From an uncultured SAR86 cluster bacterium (lineage in GTDB: Bacteria; Pseudomonadota; Gammaproteobacteria; Magnimaribacterales; TMED112): 64,000 bases of DNA. The DNA lies in NCBI GenBank assembly GCA_902610995.1, contig CACLXU010000003.1, forward strand, positions 1 through 64,000, read 5' to 3'. Both the position numbers and the translations under genes were made by a program. The notes below the pieces were generated by a model. That model searched no databases, was not told the origin of the DNA, and worked only from the letters and a program-made list of their open reading frames with translations. Positions 17,574-26,282 of this stretch are shown one piece after another; positions within the stretch are counted from its first letter, which is position 1, and each line of letters begins with the position of its first letter.

Positions 17574-18281
17574 TTATCTTTTGGAAATTTCATCGGCTAC
17601 CCAACTAATTGACCAATTGTGCCCCAACTTATTTTCTTTATATCTCTCTGGGAGTCTTGTTGCAATACTACCTTTAATATCGACAACCTGTGGATCAAAA
17701 GGCAGTGCCAAAAATACTCCATCTAATCTTTTGATCGTTCTCCATTCGTATAATTCTATATTTTCTTGGATTGCTTTAGGTGGCTGATACTCACAAATCT
17801 TATTTGTAGGGGCTATTCCAGCAAGAGGCGATGCAATAATATGAGCCACAATAGGGACTTTGGTGTTTACACTTTCTAAGACTTTACCCAACAAAACTCC
17901 TCCCAGACTATGTCCCAATATTGTGATAGTTTCATAACTTTGGCCATGTGTTTCTAGAAAATTTATTAAAAATTCCGTATCCTCGGCTAAACAATTTAGA
18001 ACAAGTGGGCTCCATTTAAAGTAAGTCACTAGATTTGAGGGGCTGTCTAAAGTAGATAGAGGGTAGACCCATTCATAACCAAGTGATCCTCCACCATGAA
18101 TGCCCAGAAGTAAGTGCCTTTGCATATCATCTTCTGGTTCTAAAAAATGTATTCCATTATCCAGACCAGATAATAATAGACCTGCCTCAAATACATTTTC
18201 CTTTTCTTTAAGATCTTTAAGGGTAGCTGACTCAAGGTGGAAAGTTACCAACAAGAATAAAATGAAGGCCTTTAATTTCAT
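17574..18281 (-). CDS. Exported alpha/beta hydrolase-like protein, about 235 aa
   Basis: From ATG 18281 there is a signal peptide (MKLKAFILFLLVTFHLES) and then a hydrolase fold with the nucleophile elbow GHSLGG (about residue 128), preceded by GIHGGGSLGYEW as a candidate oxyanion region. A longer reading from 18317 is possible, but the 18281 start overlaps the upstream stop (TAATG), as elsewhere here. It may be a lipase or esterase acting in the periplasm; the substrate is unknown. Confidence 0.75.
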   Translation of the reverse strand: MKLKAFILFLLVTFHLESATLKDLKEKENVFEAGLLLSGLDNGIHFLEPEDDMQRHLLLGIHGGGSLGYEWVYPLSTLDSPSNLVTYFKWSPLVLNCLAEDTEFLINFLETHGQSYETITILGHSLGGVLLGKVLESVNTKVPIVAHIIASPLAGIAPTNKICEYQPPKAIQENIELYEWRTIKRLDGVFLALPFDPQVVDIKGSIATRLPERYKENKLGHNWSISWVADEISKR

Positions 18282-18589
18282 TACTTTAGCTTCTTCAAAA
18301 GCCACAGGCCAAACCATGTACTTATAGCGAGCTTAAGTGAAGCCATAATGATTAACGGAAATTGGTACCAAAAATCTAAGTACGCTTTCCAGATTTCAGA
18401 TCCCCAAAATAGTGAGTATGCAAAATCATGTAGTATCAAAAGGTTTTCATATAGAAATTCTTTGCTAGAAAGTCCAAGAAATGTGTAATCTGAGGTAGAA
18501 ATAATCCAAAGACCCCACAAAATAATAGCGACTTGGATGGGTGAGGAATAAACCATCAAATAAGCAAAACCAATTCCGACACCTCTCAT
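18281..18589 (-). CDS. Small hypothetical membrane protein, about 102 aa
   Basis: Hydrophobic segments occupy about residues 8-32, 58-72 and 80-98 from the ATG at 18589 (MRGVGIGFAYLM). No family is recognised. An upstream ATG at 18673 would give 130 aa but would overlap the cupin gene by 77 bp. The 18589 start sits 7 bp after the cupin stop and is preferred. The stop overlaps the hydrolase ATG. Confidence 0.6.
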   Translation of the reverse strand: MRGVGIGFAYLMVYSSPIQVAIILWGLWIISTSDYTFLGLSSKEFLYENLLILHDFAYSLFWGSEIWKAYLDFWYQFPLIIMASLKLAISTWFGLWLLKKLK

Positions 18590-18596
18590 GCTTAGA

Positions 18597-18959
18597 TTAT
18601 ACCCAATCTTTATTGCTTGCTGTGAGATCAGATGGATTGTCCCCAGTATTAACAATGCCACTTTTTTCAACAAGCATAATTTTTGTAAGGTCTTTGGCGT
18701 ACGGACGGTGTTTTACCCCTTTTGGCACCACTATCATTTCTCCAGCATTTAACTCTGCAGTCTCTTCTTCAAACTCTATGAATAACCTTCCCTCCATAAC
18801 TATAAATACTTCGTCGGTTTCATCATGTTTGTGCCACACGAAATCATCTTTTACTTTAACAAGCTTGAATTCATAATCATTCATTACAGAAATAATTTTT
18901 GGTGACCAAAGGTCGTCAAATTTACCAAACTTTTCTTTTATGTTAATTACTTTTTTCAA
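18597..18959 (-). CDS. Cupin domain protein, 120 aa
   Basis: A single small cupin. Motif 1 is VWHKHDETDEVFIVMEG (about residues 41-57), with two His and a Glu as likely metal ligands. Motif 2 is GEMIVVPKGVKHRP (about 72-85). The fold is common to small metal-binding isomerases and sensors and is not specific. Its ATG overlaps the stop of the sterol-desaturase-like gene by 4 bp. Confidence 0.88.
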   Translation of the reverse strand: MKKVINIKEKFGKFDDLWSPKIISVMNDYEFKLVKVKDDFVWHKHDETDEVFIVMEGRLFIEFEEETAELNAGEMIVVPKGVKHRPYAKDLTKIMLVEKSGIVNTGDNPSDLTASNKDWV

Positions 18960-19795
18960 ATTTTTACTTTTGTTTGTGGGGTTCCAAAAAATATTTTAAT
19001 CTTCTCTGAAACTTTTTCCTTTTCTTTTATTTCTCTTAACATTGCTTGCCAGTCCATCAAGGTAATTTTAATAGGGTTAAAAGTATTTACGTTGTTTACT
19101 AGTCCATACGTTACTTTGGCTTTTTCTGGCTCAAAGGTTCCAAACAGCCTATCCCAGATTATTAGTAAATTTCCATAATTCTTATCAATATATTCAGGGT
19201 TTGACCCGTGATGCACTCGGTGGTGAGAGGGTGTATTTAAAATCCATTCCAATGGTCCGAGTTTTCCAACCATTTGTGTGTGACCGACAACTCCCCAAAG
19301 CGTACTAATTACTCCAGCCACTGCAATTACTGTTGGGTCAAAGCCAATCAATGGAAGAATAGCAAAGAATGGTATTTTAGACACTGGCCCTAACCAAGCT
19401 TGCCTAAGTGAGACTCCAAAATTCATTTCTTCACTTGAATGATGGCTCATATGAATAGCCCATAAGAATCTAATTTTATGGGAGCACCGATGATAAATAT
19501 AAAATACAAAATCAATTAAAACAAAGGTCAAAACCCATAAAAGCCAAACTGGAATGCTGTTGGAAATATCGAAGACTCTAAACTGATAAAGATAAAAATG
19601 TAGCGCCAATGTTGCCCCTTTGATTGTAAGACTCATAAGGATATTTCCCACCACCAATCCACTTGTGCAAAGGGTATCTTTGTTTTTGTAATACTTTTTA
19701 TTTTGGTATTGAGATACTGTTGCTTCTGCCATCATGAGCATAAATATAATAGGGAGACCAATTATATAAACATCTGTAACAGTAAGATTTGTCAT
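18956..19795 (-). CDS. Sterol desaturase / fatty acid hydroxylase superfamily protein, about 279 aa
   Basis: A polytopic di-iron membrane enzyme. Three His boxes are visible: HRCSH, HMSHHS and HRVHHG. Members hydroxylate or desaturate sterols, carotenoids or fatty acids or cleave alkylglycerol ethers; the substrate is unknown. The start at ATG 19795 avoids a 14-residue Cys-containing extension from 19837 that would nearly abut the divergent gene. It heads a minus-strand unit with the cupin, the small membrane protein and the hydrolase. Confidence 0.88.
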   Translation of the reverse strand: MTNLTVTDVYIIGLPIIFMLMMAEATVSQYQNKKYYKNKDTLCTSGLVVGNILMSLTIKGATLALHFYLYQFRVFDISNSIPVWLLWVLTFVLIDFVFYIYHRCSHKIRFLWAIHMSHHSSEEMNFGVSLRQAWLGPVSKIPFFAILPLIGFDPTVIAVAGVISTLWGVVGHTQMVGKLGPLEWILNTPSHHRVHHGSNPEYIDKNYGNLLIIWDRLFGTFEPEKAKVTYGLVNNVNTFNPIKITLMDWQAMLREIKEKEKVSEKIKIFFGTPQTKVKI

Positions 19796-19843
19796 GTAGC
19801 AATTTTGACAAAATATTGTTCCTTTGTGTAGTAACATTGCCTA

Positions 19844-20443
19844 ATGAGTCCAGAAGAGCTCAGGATAATTATTATCGTTTACGCAAGTGCGATCATCCCA
19901 CTGATCTTGCTCTGTGCTTTATGGACAAAAATTCCTAAATGGATCTTAAAGCTCTATGTAATATTTTTTTTAGTCTGTGCCTTCGGATGGGAGGTTTGGT
20001 TTAATTATGGTTTATTTAATGGAGATTCTGTAAATTTGAGAAGATCTGATGTGCTGAATCAATGGTTGCCTCAGAGTATAAACTGGATTCTAAATTCTAT
20101 GGCAGATGCCGGAACTATAAGTCTTGGAGGTCTGTATTTAGTTTGGGTGGCTTCTAAAAAGAATCCCAATGTATTCAAAAAATGGTCGTGGGGCTCCTTC
20201 ATAATTTTACTAATCTGGTGTGTCGGTCAAAATTTATTTGTTGAGATGTTTCTTTATCATGATCAACTTTCTATTGGGAAAAAATTATCATGGGCACCCC
20301 TGTCCCCCTTAGGTGATTTCTATAATCCAATGTTGTTTGAATTTAAAAGCAGAACCGTAATGCTCCAAACGCAACTTCCATGGTTGTTCACATCATTAAT
20401 AATCTATTATTTTTCTATAAAAATTAATAAGAAGTCAGGCTAG
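19844..20443 (+). CDS. Hypothetical polytopic membrane protein, 199 aa
   Basis: Four or five hydrophobic helices are visible (about residues 7-25, 30-50, 88-105, 118-138 and 170-190). Tryptophans are frequent. No family is recognised. A TTGACA hexamer occurs at 19805-19810, but its -10 partner is poor. The stop forms a CTAG palindrome shared with the convergent FTR1 gene. Confidence 0.7.
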   Translation: MSPEELRIIIIVYASAIIPLILLCALWTKIPKWILKLYVIFFLVCAFGWEVWFNYGLFNGDSVNLRRSDVLNQWLPQSINWILNSMADAGTISLGGLYLVWVASKKNPNVFKKWSWGSFIILLIWCVGQNLFVEMFLYHDQLSIGKKLSWAPLSPLGDFYNPMLFEFKSRTVMLQTQLPWLFTSLIIYYFSIKINKKSG

Positions 20444-21318
20444 TAATAAAATCTTCTCCAAAGATTTAACCCAAAGATTAGTGACAAAAACCACATAATA
20501 AGCTCTATGTAATTTGGGTTTGAATTGTAGCCAAAAAAACCTTTCAGAAATACACCCACACTTCCACTGTCATGCAGTAAATGTGTATATACATTTTTAG
20601 ACTCGTCATAAGAATAAAAGAATTTATTTTCTCCATCAGATAGTTCTAACTTTGGTTGAAGGATATCCCAAGGGCGTGAGATCGTTTCTTTTTCTAATTG
20701 ATCTGACTTAACTAAATATGATTCAACCTCATGTGTTCCATAAGCAACCATACCTGAAGCTAAAAAGACAAGCAGCAATGTTGTTCCTTGGAAAAACTTC
20801 TTTAAGTTTATTCTTCTGCCCTGAACCACTACCAAATAACCCAGCAAGATTGCCAAAACTGCCCCAAGAAAAAAGCCGACATAAGAGAATGATTCAGTTA
20901 TTGAGAAACTTGTTATAAGAAAGACTACTGTTTCAAAACCCTCTCTGAGGATTGCAAAAAATATAACAAAAAATACTCCCCAAGAGGATATTTTTGCTGC
21001 AGTCATTGCTTTCCCCTCCAGCTCCTTTCTATCACTGACATGCTTTGAGAGCCAAAAAACGACATACCAAATTAAGCCAGCTGTGATATACATAAATATT
21101 GCTTCAAAAAGTGCCATTGATGAGTTATTGCCTAAAAGGTCTTTTAACGAAACAACGATATAAGCAACTATAAGACTGGCAATAATTGAGGCAGCCACAC
21201 CATACCAGAGCTTTTGAATCGCATCAGTAAAGTTTGACTTAGATAAAATTGTATAAATAATGCCAACGATAAGTGAGGCTTCAAGAACTTCACGAAAAAC
21301 AATAATGAACTCATTCAT
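20440..21318 (-). CDS. FTR1 family high-affinity iron permease, 292 aa
   Basis: A seven-helix iron permease of the EfeU/Ftr1 family. The duplicated REXXE motifs are present: REVLEASL near residue 9 and REGFETVVF near residue 120. No EfeO or EfeB partner follows, so it is a stand-alone FTR1. The last helix is followed by a short basic tail. A canonical Fur box occupies its promoter, so it should be induced by iron starvation. Confidence 0.93.
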   Translation of the reverse strand: MNEFIIVFREVLEASLIVGIIYTILSKSNFTDAIQKLWYGVAASIIASLIVAYIVVSLKDLLGNNSSMALFEAIFMYITAGLIWYVVFWLSKHVSDRKELEGKAMTAAKISSWGVFFVIFFAILREGFETVVFLITSFSITESFSYVGFFLGAVLAILLGYLVVVQGRRINLKKFFQGTTLLLVFLASGMVAYGTHEVESYLVKSDQLEKETISRPWDILQPKLELSDGENKFFYSYDESKNVYTHLLHDSGSVGVFLKGFFGYNSNPNYIELIMWFLSLIFGLNLWRRFYY

Positions 21319-21326
21319 ATGGCAAT

Positions 21327-21355
21327 ATTGTAATGAGAATGATTCTCATTAACAA
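21327..21355 (-). promoter_or_regulatory. Promoter of the FTR1 gene
   Basis: On the minus strand TTGTTA (21350-21355), a 17-bp spacer and TACAAT (21327-21332) end 8 nt before the ATG at 21318. The Fur box fills the spacer, so bound Fur would block polymerase. Confidence 0.6.
21332..21350. promoter_or_regulatory. Fur box
   Basis: AATGAGAATGATTCTCATT is a perfect 9-1-9 inverted repeat and matches the classical Fur operator pattern. The symmetry extends one further base on each side. It lies between the -35 and -10 of the iron permease gene. Confidence 0.85.
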
Positions 21356-21368
21356 CATAAATTGAAAA

Positions 21369-22280
21369 TTAACCCTCTATTATATTGAGTAAAATTTTAT
21401 TAAATTCTTCAGGATTTTCCATATGTGGAAGATGACCTGTTTCGTCTATGAAAAACTCATTGCGTCTAGAAAAAATAACTTCTATTTTTTCTTTAAAAGT
21501 ATCATATGGAACAACCTCGTCACTTTCACCCCATATTGTAAATATGGGAATGTCGGACTGATTTATTTTTTTATGAATGCCATCAAGTGAGGTGTGGTTA
21601 TTTCTTGTTGAAAGCAAAGCTTTTGCAAACCCTTTATATTTTGTAAGTTCAGCATATTTTGTTATCCAGTCCGGATACTTTTCTGGATATTTAAAGTCAG
21701 AAAGTTGGCTTTCTATTAAAGATGGGTACTGACCAATAAGATCATCAATCTCCTTTTGACTTACGCTTTTATCATCTCTTTCTTCAGCTTCAAGAAATCC
21801 ACTTGATGCTATGTATATTAGAGCATTAACTGCTTGAGGTTTAATATCAGCTATCTTGCTAATCACTCTGCCCCCATTAGATAAGCCAAGAAATGTAGCT
21901 GTCTTAATATTTAAATAATCAAGCAACTGAAGCGTCTGCTTGGCAAATAATCTATCAGTATAAGGCTTGTTAATGTTTTCAGAGAACCCTCTTCCGTATA
22001 GGTCTAATGCCACAACACAATAAGATTTTTCTGAGAGTAAATTATAGACAGGGTCAAGAATATAAGAGGGAACAGAGAAGCCATGTACCAAAATATAATA
22101 TTCTGGACATTCTTGACTTATATTAGTTTTGAAATAAGTGAAACCTTCAGCCAGATCAACAAAATTTTCTTCAGGGCCTAAATTAAAATTGTCCCTAAAT
22201 TTTTCATCCTTTATAACGGTTTCAAAATTTGCTGAAGCGGTTATAGATAAGAACAAAAAAATAGTCAGAAAAGGTCTCAT
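21369..22280 (-). CDS. Exported alpha/beta hydrolase, 303 aa
   Basis: A signal peptide (MRPFLTIFLFLSITASA) is followed by an alpha/beta hydrolase domain: VHGFSVP as oxyanion loop, nucleophile elbow GLSNGG (about residue 134), IWGESDEVVP with the acid, and DETGHLPHMENPEEF with the catalytic His. All triad positions are present. The substrate is unknown; many such proteins are esterases or C-C hydrolases. It lies in line with the ceramidase-like gene upstream. Confidence 0.88.
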   Translation of the reverse strand: MRPFLTIFLFLSITASANFETVIKDEKFRDNFNLGPEENFVDLAEGFTYFKTNISQECPEYYILVHGFSVPSYILDPVYNLLSEKSYCVVALDLYGRGFSENINKPYTDRLFAKQTLQLLDYLNIKTATFLGLSNGGRVISKIADIKPQAVNALIYIASSGFLEAEERDDKSVSQKEIDDLIGQYPSLIESQLSDFKYPEKYPDWITKYAELTKYKGFAKALLSTRNNHTSLDGIHKKINQSDIPIFTIWGESDEVVPYDTFKEKIEVIFSRRNEFFIDETGHLPHMENPEEFNKILLNIIEG

Positions 22281-22295
22281 ATGAATTAGTATAGC

Positions 22296-23237
22296 TTAGA
22301 TTTTTTGTGTACTTCTAAAGAAGAAAAAGAAAGATAATGTCGCACATGCGGAAAGAATGTGCCAAATCCCATGCGGCTGAAATATTGAATCTGGATTACA
22401 GAGTGCTGTACCTGGATAGCCTTGAAGCCAAATTGCAAATGCTGCGATATAAAAACCCACTCCTGCCCAATACCATGGAAAATAATTTTTTTTAACTGGG
22501 CTTTTTTCATCAAGTATTAGAGCAGGCAGCCAAAAAAGAACCACCCACCAGTATTCACTAAAATTCAGAATTACTTGATCTGGAAATATTCCAAAAACTG
22601 ACATCACAGCAATACCAACAAACCCAGAAAGATACCTTATTATTTTTGAGTTATAGTTTTGCAGTACTTCAGTTATTACCCAAAGGGCAATTGAAAGTGC
22701 CCAGAAGTTAAAATTAATGCCAAGACCTGTCCCGAAAAGCCAACTCAATAGGCCATAAACCCCAACAATATATAAATAAACTTTTACAAAAGAACTTTCT
22801 TTATAGTTTTTAATAACAAAGACATTTACTAACCAAGGAATAGATATATACATAATCATGCTCAACCAATCTGCCCACTGTCCCCATGTAGTATGTGTTC
22901 CATGCATAAGCAAAGAACCAGGTCCAAGAAATAATGCTGCCGAGGCGTACAGTAATGCAGTAGGAGTGGGTCCATGAAACCTACTATCTTTACGCTTTTT
23001 TTCGTTAGCTAGAATCCAGAACATGATCAATCCAGTAGTTATGAATCCCAAATTACTTAAGGCGTTGGCAGGCTCTCTAAAGTAGCCACCACTTATTCTT
23101 TCACACCATCTTGATACCTCTCCAATAGCATAACCAGCCTCAACAGATAAAAAGTTTGTTGTAGCCGCAAGCAAAATGTATACAAAAAAGAATAAGCCTG
23201 TCGCAAGCAGCGGTATAAGGAAAATTTTTATGTTCAT
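22296..23237 (-). CDS. Ceramidase/CREST superfamily membrane protein, 313 aa
   Basis: A multi-helix membrane protein with the alkaline ceramidase pattern: WCERISGGYFREPANALSNLGF near residues 38-60, MHGTHTTWGQWADWLSM (His and Asp ligand positions) and the C-terminal HGIWHILSA. Family members are zinc-dependent amide hydrolases of ceramides or related lipids. Whether this organism has sphingolipids is unknown, so the substrate is open. It starts directly after the nitroreductase stop. Confidence 0.8.
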   Translation of the reverse strand: MNIKIFLIPLLATGLFFFVYILLAATTNFLSVEAGYAIGEVSRWCERISGGYFREPANALSNLGFITTGLIMFWILANEKKRKDSRFHGPTPTALLYASAALFLGPGSLLMHGTHTTWGQWADWLSMIMYISIPWLVNVFVIKNYKESSFVKVYLYIVGVYGLLSWLFGTGLGINFNFWALSIALWVITEVLQNYNSKIIRYLSGFVGIAVMSVFGIFPDQVILNFSEYWWVVLFWLPALILDEKSPVKKNYFPWYWAGVGFYIAAFAIWLQGYPGTALCNPDSIFQPHGIWHILSACATLSFFFFFRSTQKI

Positions 23238-23801
23238 CTAGCTGTCCCACCTGACGACAAAATCGTCAATATTGAATTCGGGTAAACGCTTTGGAGCTCC
23301 CTTGGGAGTACCAACATAAAGATAACCAACTACATTTTGACCTTCTCCAAGATCCAAGAACTTACCAATTTTTTTGTTAAATGCAAAGCTACCTGTTCTC
23401 CAAATTCCTCCATAACCTAAAGCATGTAATGCCAATAAAATGTTTTCAGCTGCAGCTGCAGTAGACATAATTTGTTCAACTTCCGGAACCTTAGGGTGCT
23501 CTTTAGGAGTATTCACAAGAACTATAACCATAGGTGCTCTGAACGGTGCGTTTTTATATTTTTCAAGCTTTTCTGGCAGCAGGTTAGTTATGTTTTCCTC
23601 TGCAAAATCTACAAAGGCTTTGGATAATTTATCTAGGCCTTTGCCTTGAATCTCGATGAAGCTTGAAGGTCGCAACCATGCATGATCAGGCGCCCTTAAG
23701 GCTGCTTGATAAACTTTCTGCATTTCCTCTGTAGAGGGTGCTGGCAAATCTAGCTGTCTGTGAGAGTTTCTTTCGAGGATATTTTTTAAAGCTTCATTCA
23801 T
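23238..23801 (-). CDS. Nitroreductase family FMN protein (YdjA-like), 187 aa
   Basis: A compact FMN-dependent NAD(P)H oxidoreductase. The N-terminal RNSHRQL, the APDHAWLRPSSF substrate/FMN loop, STAAAAENILLALHALGYGGIWRTG and the C-terminal VGYLYVGTPKG fit the YdjA subgroup. The physiological substrate is unknown. It lies in a compact minus-strand row: pgl, lyase, nitroreductase, ceramidase-like. Confidence 0.9.
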   Translation of the reverse strand: MNEALKNILERNSHRQLDLPAPSTEEMQKVYQAALRAPDHAWLRPSSFIEIQGKGLDKLSKAFVDFAEENITNLLPEKLEKYKNAPFRAPMVIVLVNTPKEHPKVPEVEQIMSTAAAAENILLALHALGYGGIWRTGSFAFNKKIGKFLDLGEGQNVVGYLYVGTPKGAPKRLPEFNIDDFVVRWDS

Positions 23802-23806
23802 TAATA

Positions 23807-25180
23807 CTATCTAAGTTGTGCGCGTTTTAATTCAATCTCTTTAATGATTATTTGCGCTTGTTCTACTGCCAGACCAATGTATGTTTCTGGATCCAAAATC
23901 AGTTTAAGCTCGCTTTTGGAAATATGTTTTGAGATTATTTCGTTTTCCAGAGATACCTCATAAAGGGTGAGGTTATTTTCTAAAGCATATTTTGCAACAT
24001 CATGCATAAGGTCATTGGCCGTATCTTTGCCAATTTTTTCTGCCAGATAAAATGTCAGTCTTTGTGAAAGTATAAGTCCATTAGTAAGGTCTAAGTTTTC
24101 TCTCATTTTTTCTTTATTAACTTTTAGTTGAGCTAAAAGTGGTTTTGCTCTTTCAATCATTTCCTCAGCGGCTATTGAGATGGCTTTCAATTCATCGTCA
24201 CTTTTTTGACCATCTCTTTCAAAGCTATTTACCATATCATCTAAAACTATTTCTGAGAGTCTCGGAATAATTCGAGAATATTCAATTAAAGCCCCAGGGC
24301 CTCTAGGATTTTTTTTCTGTGGCATTGTGCTGCTTCCGACCGCATCAGAGCCTAAATCCTCCTCTGTTTCACCCAACTCTGTCATTTGAAGCAATGTAAG
24401 TTCATTGCCAATGCGTCCGAATGATTTAGATATAATTGCAAGCGTCACAGCATACTCAGCAAAAACGTCACGAATTCCATGCCAATCATCTTTTGAGGGT
24501 TCAGCAAGGCCAAGCTTTTTCATCATAATAGCCTCGGTTTCAATTGCTTGCTTTCCAAGACCAAGGTACGAACCAACTGCCCCTTTTAAAATTCCTGATC
24601 TTTGGACCTTAGATCTTACGTGCTCTAGTCTTTCAATATTTCTTCTATTTTCTGCAAGCCAAGTGCCTGTTTTTTTTCCAAAAGTAATTGGCAGTGCATG
24701 CTGTCCAAGCGTTCTTCCTGCCATGTAGGTGTTTAGATGCTCTTTTGTAAGTTTTAGCAAATGAGTCTCTACTTCCAAAAGATCTTTTATTAAATAATCT
24801 AATGAGTTATCAATTTGTAGTACAAGGACTGTATCCATAATATCAACAGTCGTTGCGCCATAGTGTAGAAACTCGGATGCTTCATCGTTCAAAGACCTTT
24901 TCCAGACATTTAATCTGGCTACAAGGCCATGCCTTACTTTGCTGTTTTCTTTGACAACCTCTTTATGCTCCAAGTACTTAATGTCTGCTTTTTGCCTAAA
25001 CTCTTTCGCAGCCCAGTCAGGAATAATTCCAAGCTCACTTTGAGCTTCAGCTAAGGCAACCTCTACGTTCATAAACAGTTGATTTTTGTTGTCGTTACTA
25101 AAAATATTTTCTACTTCACTTTCTGTGAAGACAAAAAGTGCTGGAAACAGTAGATTTAATAAAAGGATTTTTCTTATCAT
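23807..25180 (-). CDS. Fumarase/aspartase superfamily lyase (PcaB or adenylosuccinate-lyase-like), 457 aa
   Basis: An all-helical homotetrameric lyase. The superfamily signature GSSTMPQKKNP is near residue 285, and the catalytic-loop and His regions (HYGATTVDIMDT, TLGQHALPITFG) are intact. The N-terminal LLFPALFVFTESEVENIFS looks like the start of 3-carboxy-cis,cis-muconate cycloisomerase-type proteins. The exact reaction cannot be fixed by reading; no purine or protocatechuate genes are adjacent. It overlaps pgl by 4 bp. Confidence 0.85.
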   Translation of the reverse strand: MIRKILLLNLLFPALFVFTESEVENIFSNDNKNQLFMNVEVALAEAQSELGIIPDWAAKEFRQKADIKYLEHKEVVKENSKVRHGLVARLNVWKRSLNDEASEFLHYGATTVDIMDTVLVLQIDNSLDYLIKDLLEVETHLLKLTKEHLNTYMAGRTLGQHALPITFGKKTGTWLAENRRNIERLEHVRSKVQRSGILKGAVGSYLGLGKQAIETEAIMMKKLGLAEPSKDDWHGIRDVFAEYAVTLAIISKSFGRIGNELTLLQMTELGETEEDLGSDAVGSSTMPQKKNPRGPGALIEYSRIIPRLSEIVLDDMVNSFERDGQKSDDELKAISIAAEEMIERAKPLLAQLKVNKEKMRENLDLTNGLILSQRLTFYLAEKIGKDTANDLMHDVAKYALENNLTLYEVSLENEIISKHISKSELKLILDPETYIGLAVEQAQIIIKEIELKRAQLR

Positions 25181-25803
25181 TGGTCTTGGCCCAAAATTTC
25201 TATACCTACTTTATTTTGATTCAATAAATAGAATACTGGAAATGAGCTATCAGTAATAGATTTTTCCAAAACCTTAAATTTCTCTTGGTTGGATACAAGC
25301 AAATATATTTTTAACGACCTCAGAATCATTGATAGATTCATGCTAATTCTTTCATGACAGGGCTGGCCCATTGGCTTTGTATAGATAATGTTTGGTTTAG
25401 ATTTATTATTAATATCATCAGGGTTTTGCATAATATGTTCAGAAAAAAGTGAGGCAAAATGACCATCTTCACCCATACCTAATAAGACAATATCGAATGG
25501 TTTTCCAATCTTTGCGACTCTCTCAGGGTCTTGGGATATGGAAATATAATTCGCTTCAGCCGCCTTATTGATTAGAAGTTCGTTTTTAACCATTTTTTCA
25601 TTTGAATCTTGGTGATTTGTATCCACTCTTCTCTCATCTACTAATGCAATATCAATCCTTGCCCAATCAAGATCGCAAGAACTTAGTTCGTTGAAAATAC
25701 CAATAGGACTAGAACCACCACTGACAATAAGTGAGGCTCTTTGTTTTGTTTTTAATGCTTGCTGTAATTCTTGAAAGATTTTATTGGCATGGGGATGTAG
25801 CAT
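25177..25803 (-). CDS. pgl: 6-phosphogluconolactonase, 208 aa
   Basis: SOL/DevB family hydrolase of the oxidative pentose phosphate pathway. VSGGSSPIGIF, VDERRVDTNHQDSN and LLGMGEDGHFASLF are the three family motifs. Neither zwf nor gnd is next to it. Its stop overlaps the ATG of the lyase gene. It is slightly shorter than typical members (about 230 aa), mostly at the N-terminus. Confidence 0.93.
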   Translation of the reverse strand: MLHPHANKIFQELQQALKTKQRASLIVSGGSSPIGIFNELSSCDLDWARIDIALVDERRVDTNHQDSNEKMVKNELLINKAAEANYISISQDPERVAKIGKPFDIVLLGMGEDGHFASLFSEHIMQNPDDINNKSKPNIIYTKPMGQPCHERISMNLSMILRSLKIYLLVSNQEKFKVLEKSITDSSFPVFYLLNQNKVGIEILGQDQ

Positions 25804-25832
25804 ATTTAAAAATTAAATTGGAAAATTTGATT

Positions 25833-26237
25833 CTACCTGCTGTGACATGAGTCACATTCAATTGCCTTGCACTCTTGATGATTTCGAAAGTGGGAGTACG
25901 CCACTAATAAAGAACCTAGTAGTGTAAGTGCTCGCTCGCCCATCTCTCCTAGGGCTGCCTCTCCTAAAAGCACTGCGCTAATAAGTATGAACAAGCCAAT
26001 AATACCGAAAGGCAGGAATGATAGGTTTTTATGGTTTTTATAGCCCAGATATAAAGCAAAGATACTTACTGGAACAGCTGCTAAAAGAATGAGGTAGTGC
26101 ACAAATTCATTATCAATTGAGATTGAAAGAATACCTGATGTCAAAATAATAAATGAAGGCGCGAAGAAGCAATGGATTACGCATGCGGCTGAAAGAGTTA
26201 CAGCTACCTTGTCTGAATTCATTTGGGTTTTCAACAT
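25833..26237 (-). CDS. MerC-domain membrane protein, 134 aa
   Basis: Four hydrophobic helices. The N-terminal SAACVIHCFFAP matches the MerC metal-binding motif, and further Cys/His residues lie at the C-terminus (HQECKAIECDSCHSR). Family members move mercury across the membrane, but in marine bacteria without mer operons the metal is uncertain. No merA, merR or merT is nearby. An alternative start is Met6. Confidence 0.82.
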   Translation of the reverse strand: MLKTQMNSDKVAVTLSAACVIHCFFAPSFIILTSGILSISIDNEFVHYLILLAAVPVSIFALYLGYKNHKNLSFLPFGIIGLFILISAVLLGEAALGEMGERALTLLGSLLVAYSHFRNHQECKAIECDSCHSR

Positions 26238-26282
26238 CGCTATATCTTACTTTCCTATGTTGCTAATTACTACTATACCTAA

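Noticed and set aside
23807-25180. Signal peptide on the fumarase-superfamily lyase
   Set aside because: The hydrophobic N-terminus aligns with the ordinary cytosolic start of PcaB-type lyases.
25833-26237. Mercury resistance operon
   Set aside because: Only MerC is present; merA, merR, merT and merP are not nearby, so a resistance operon is unsupported.
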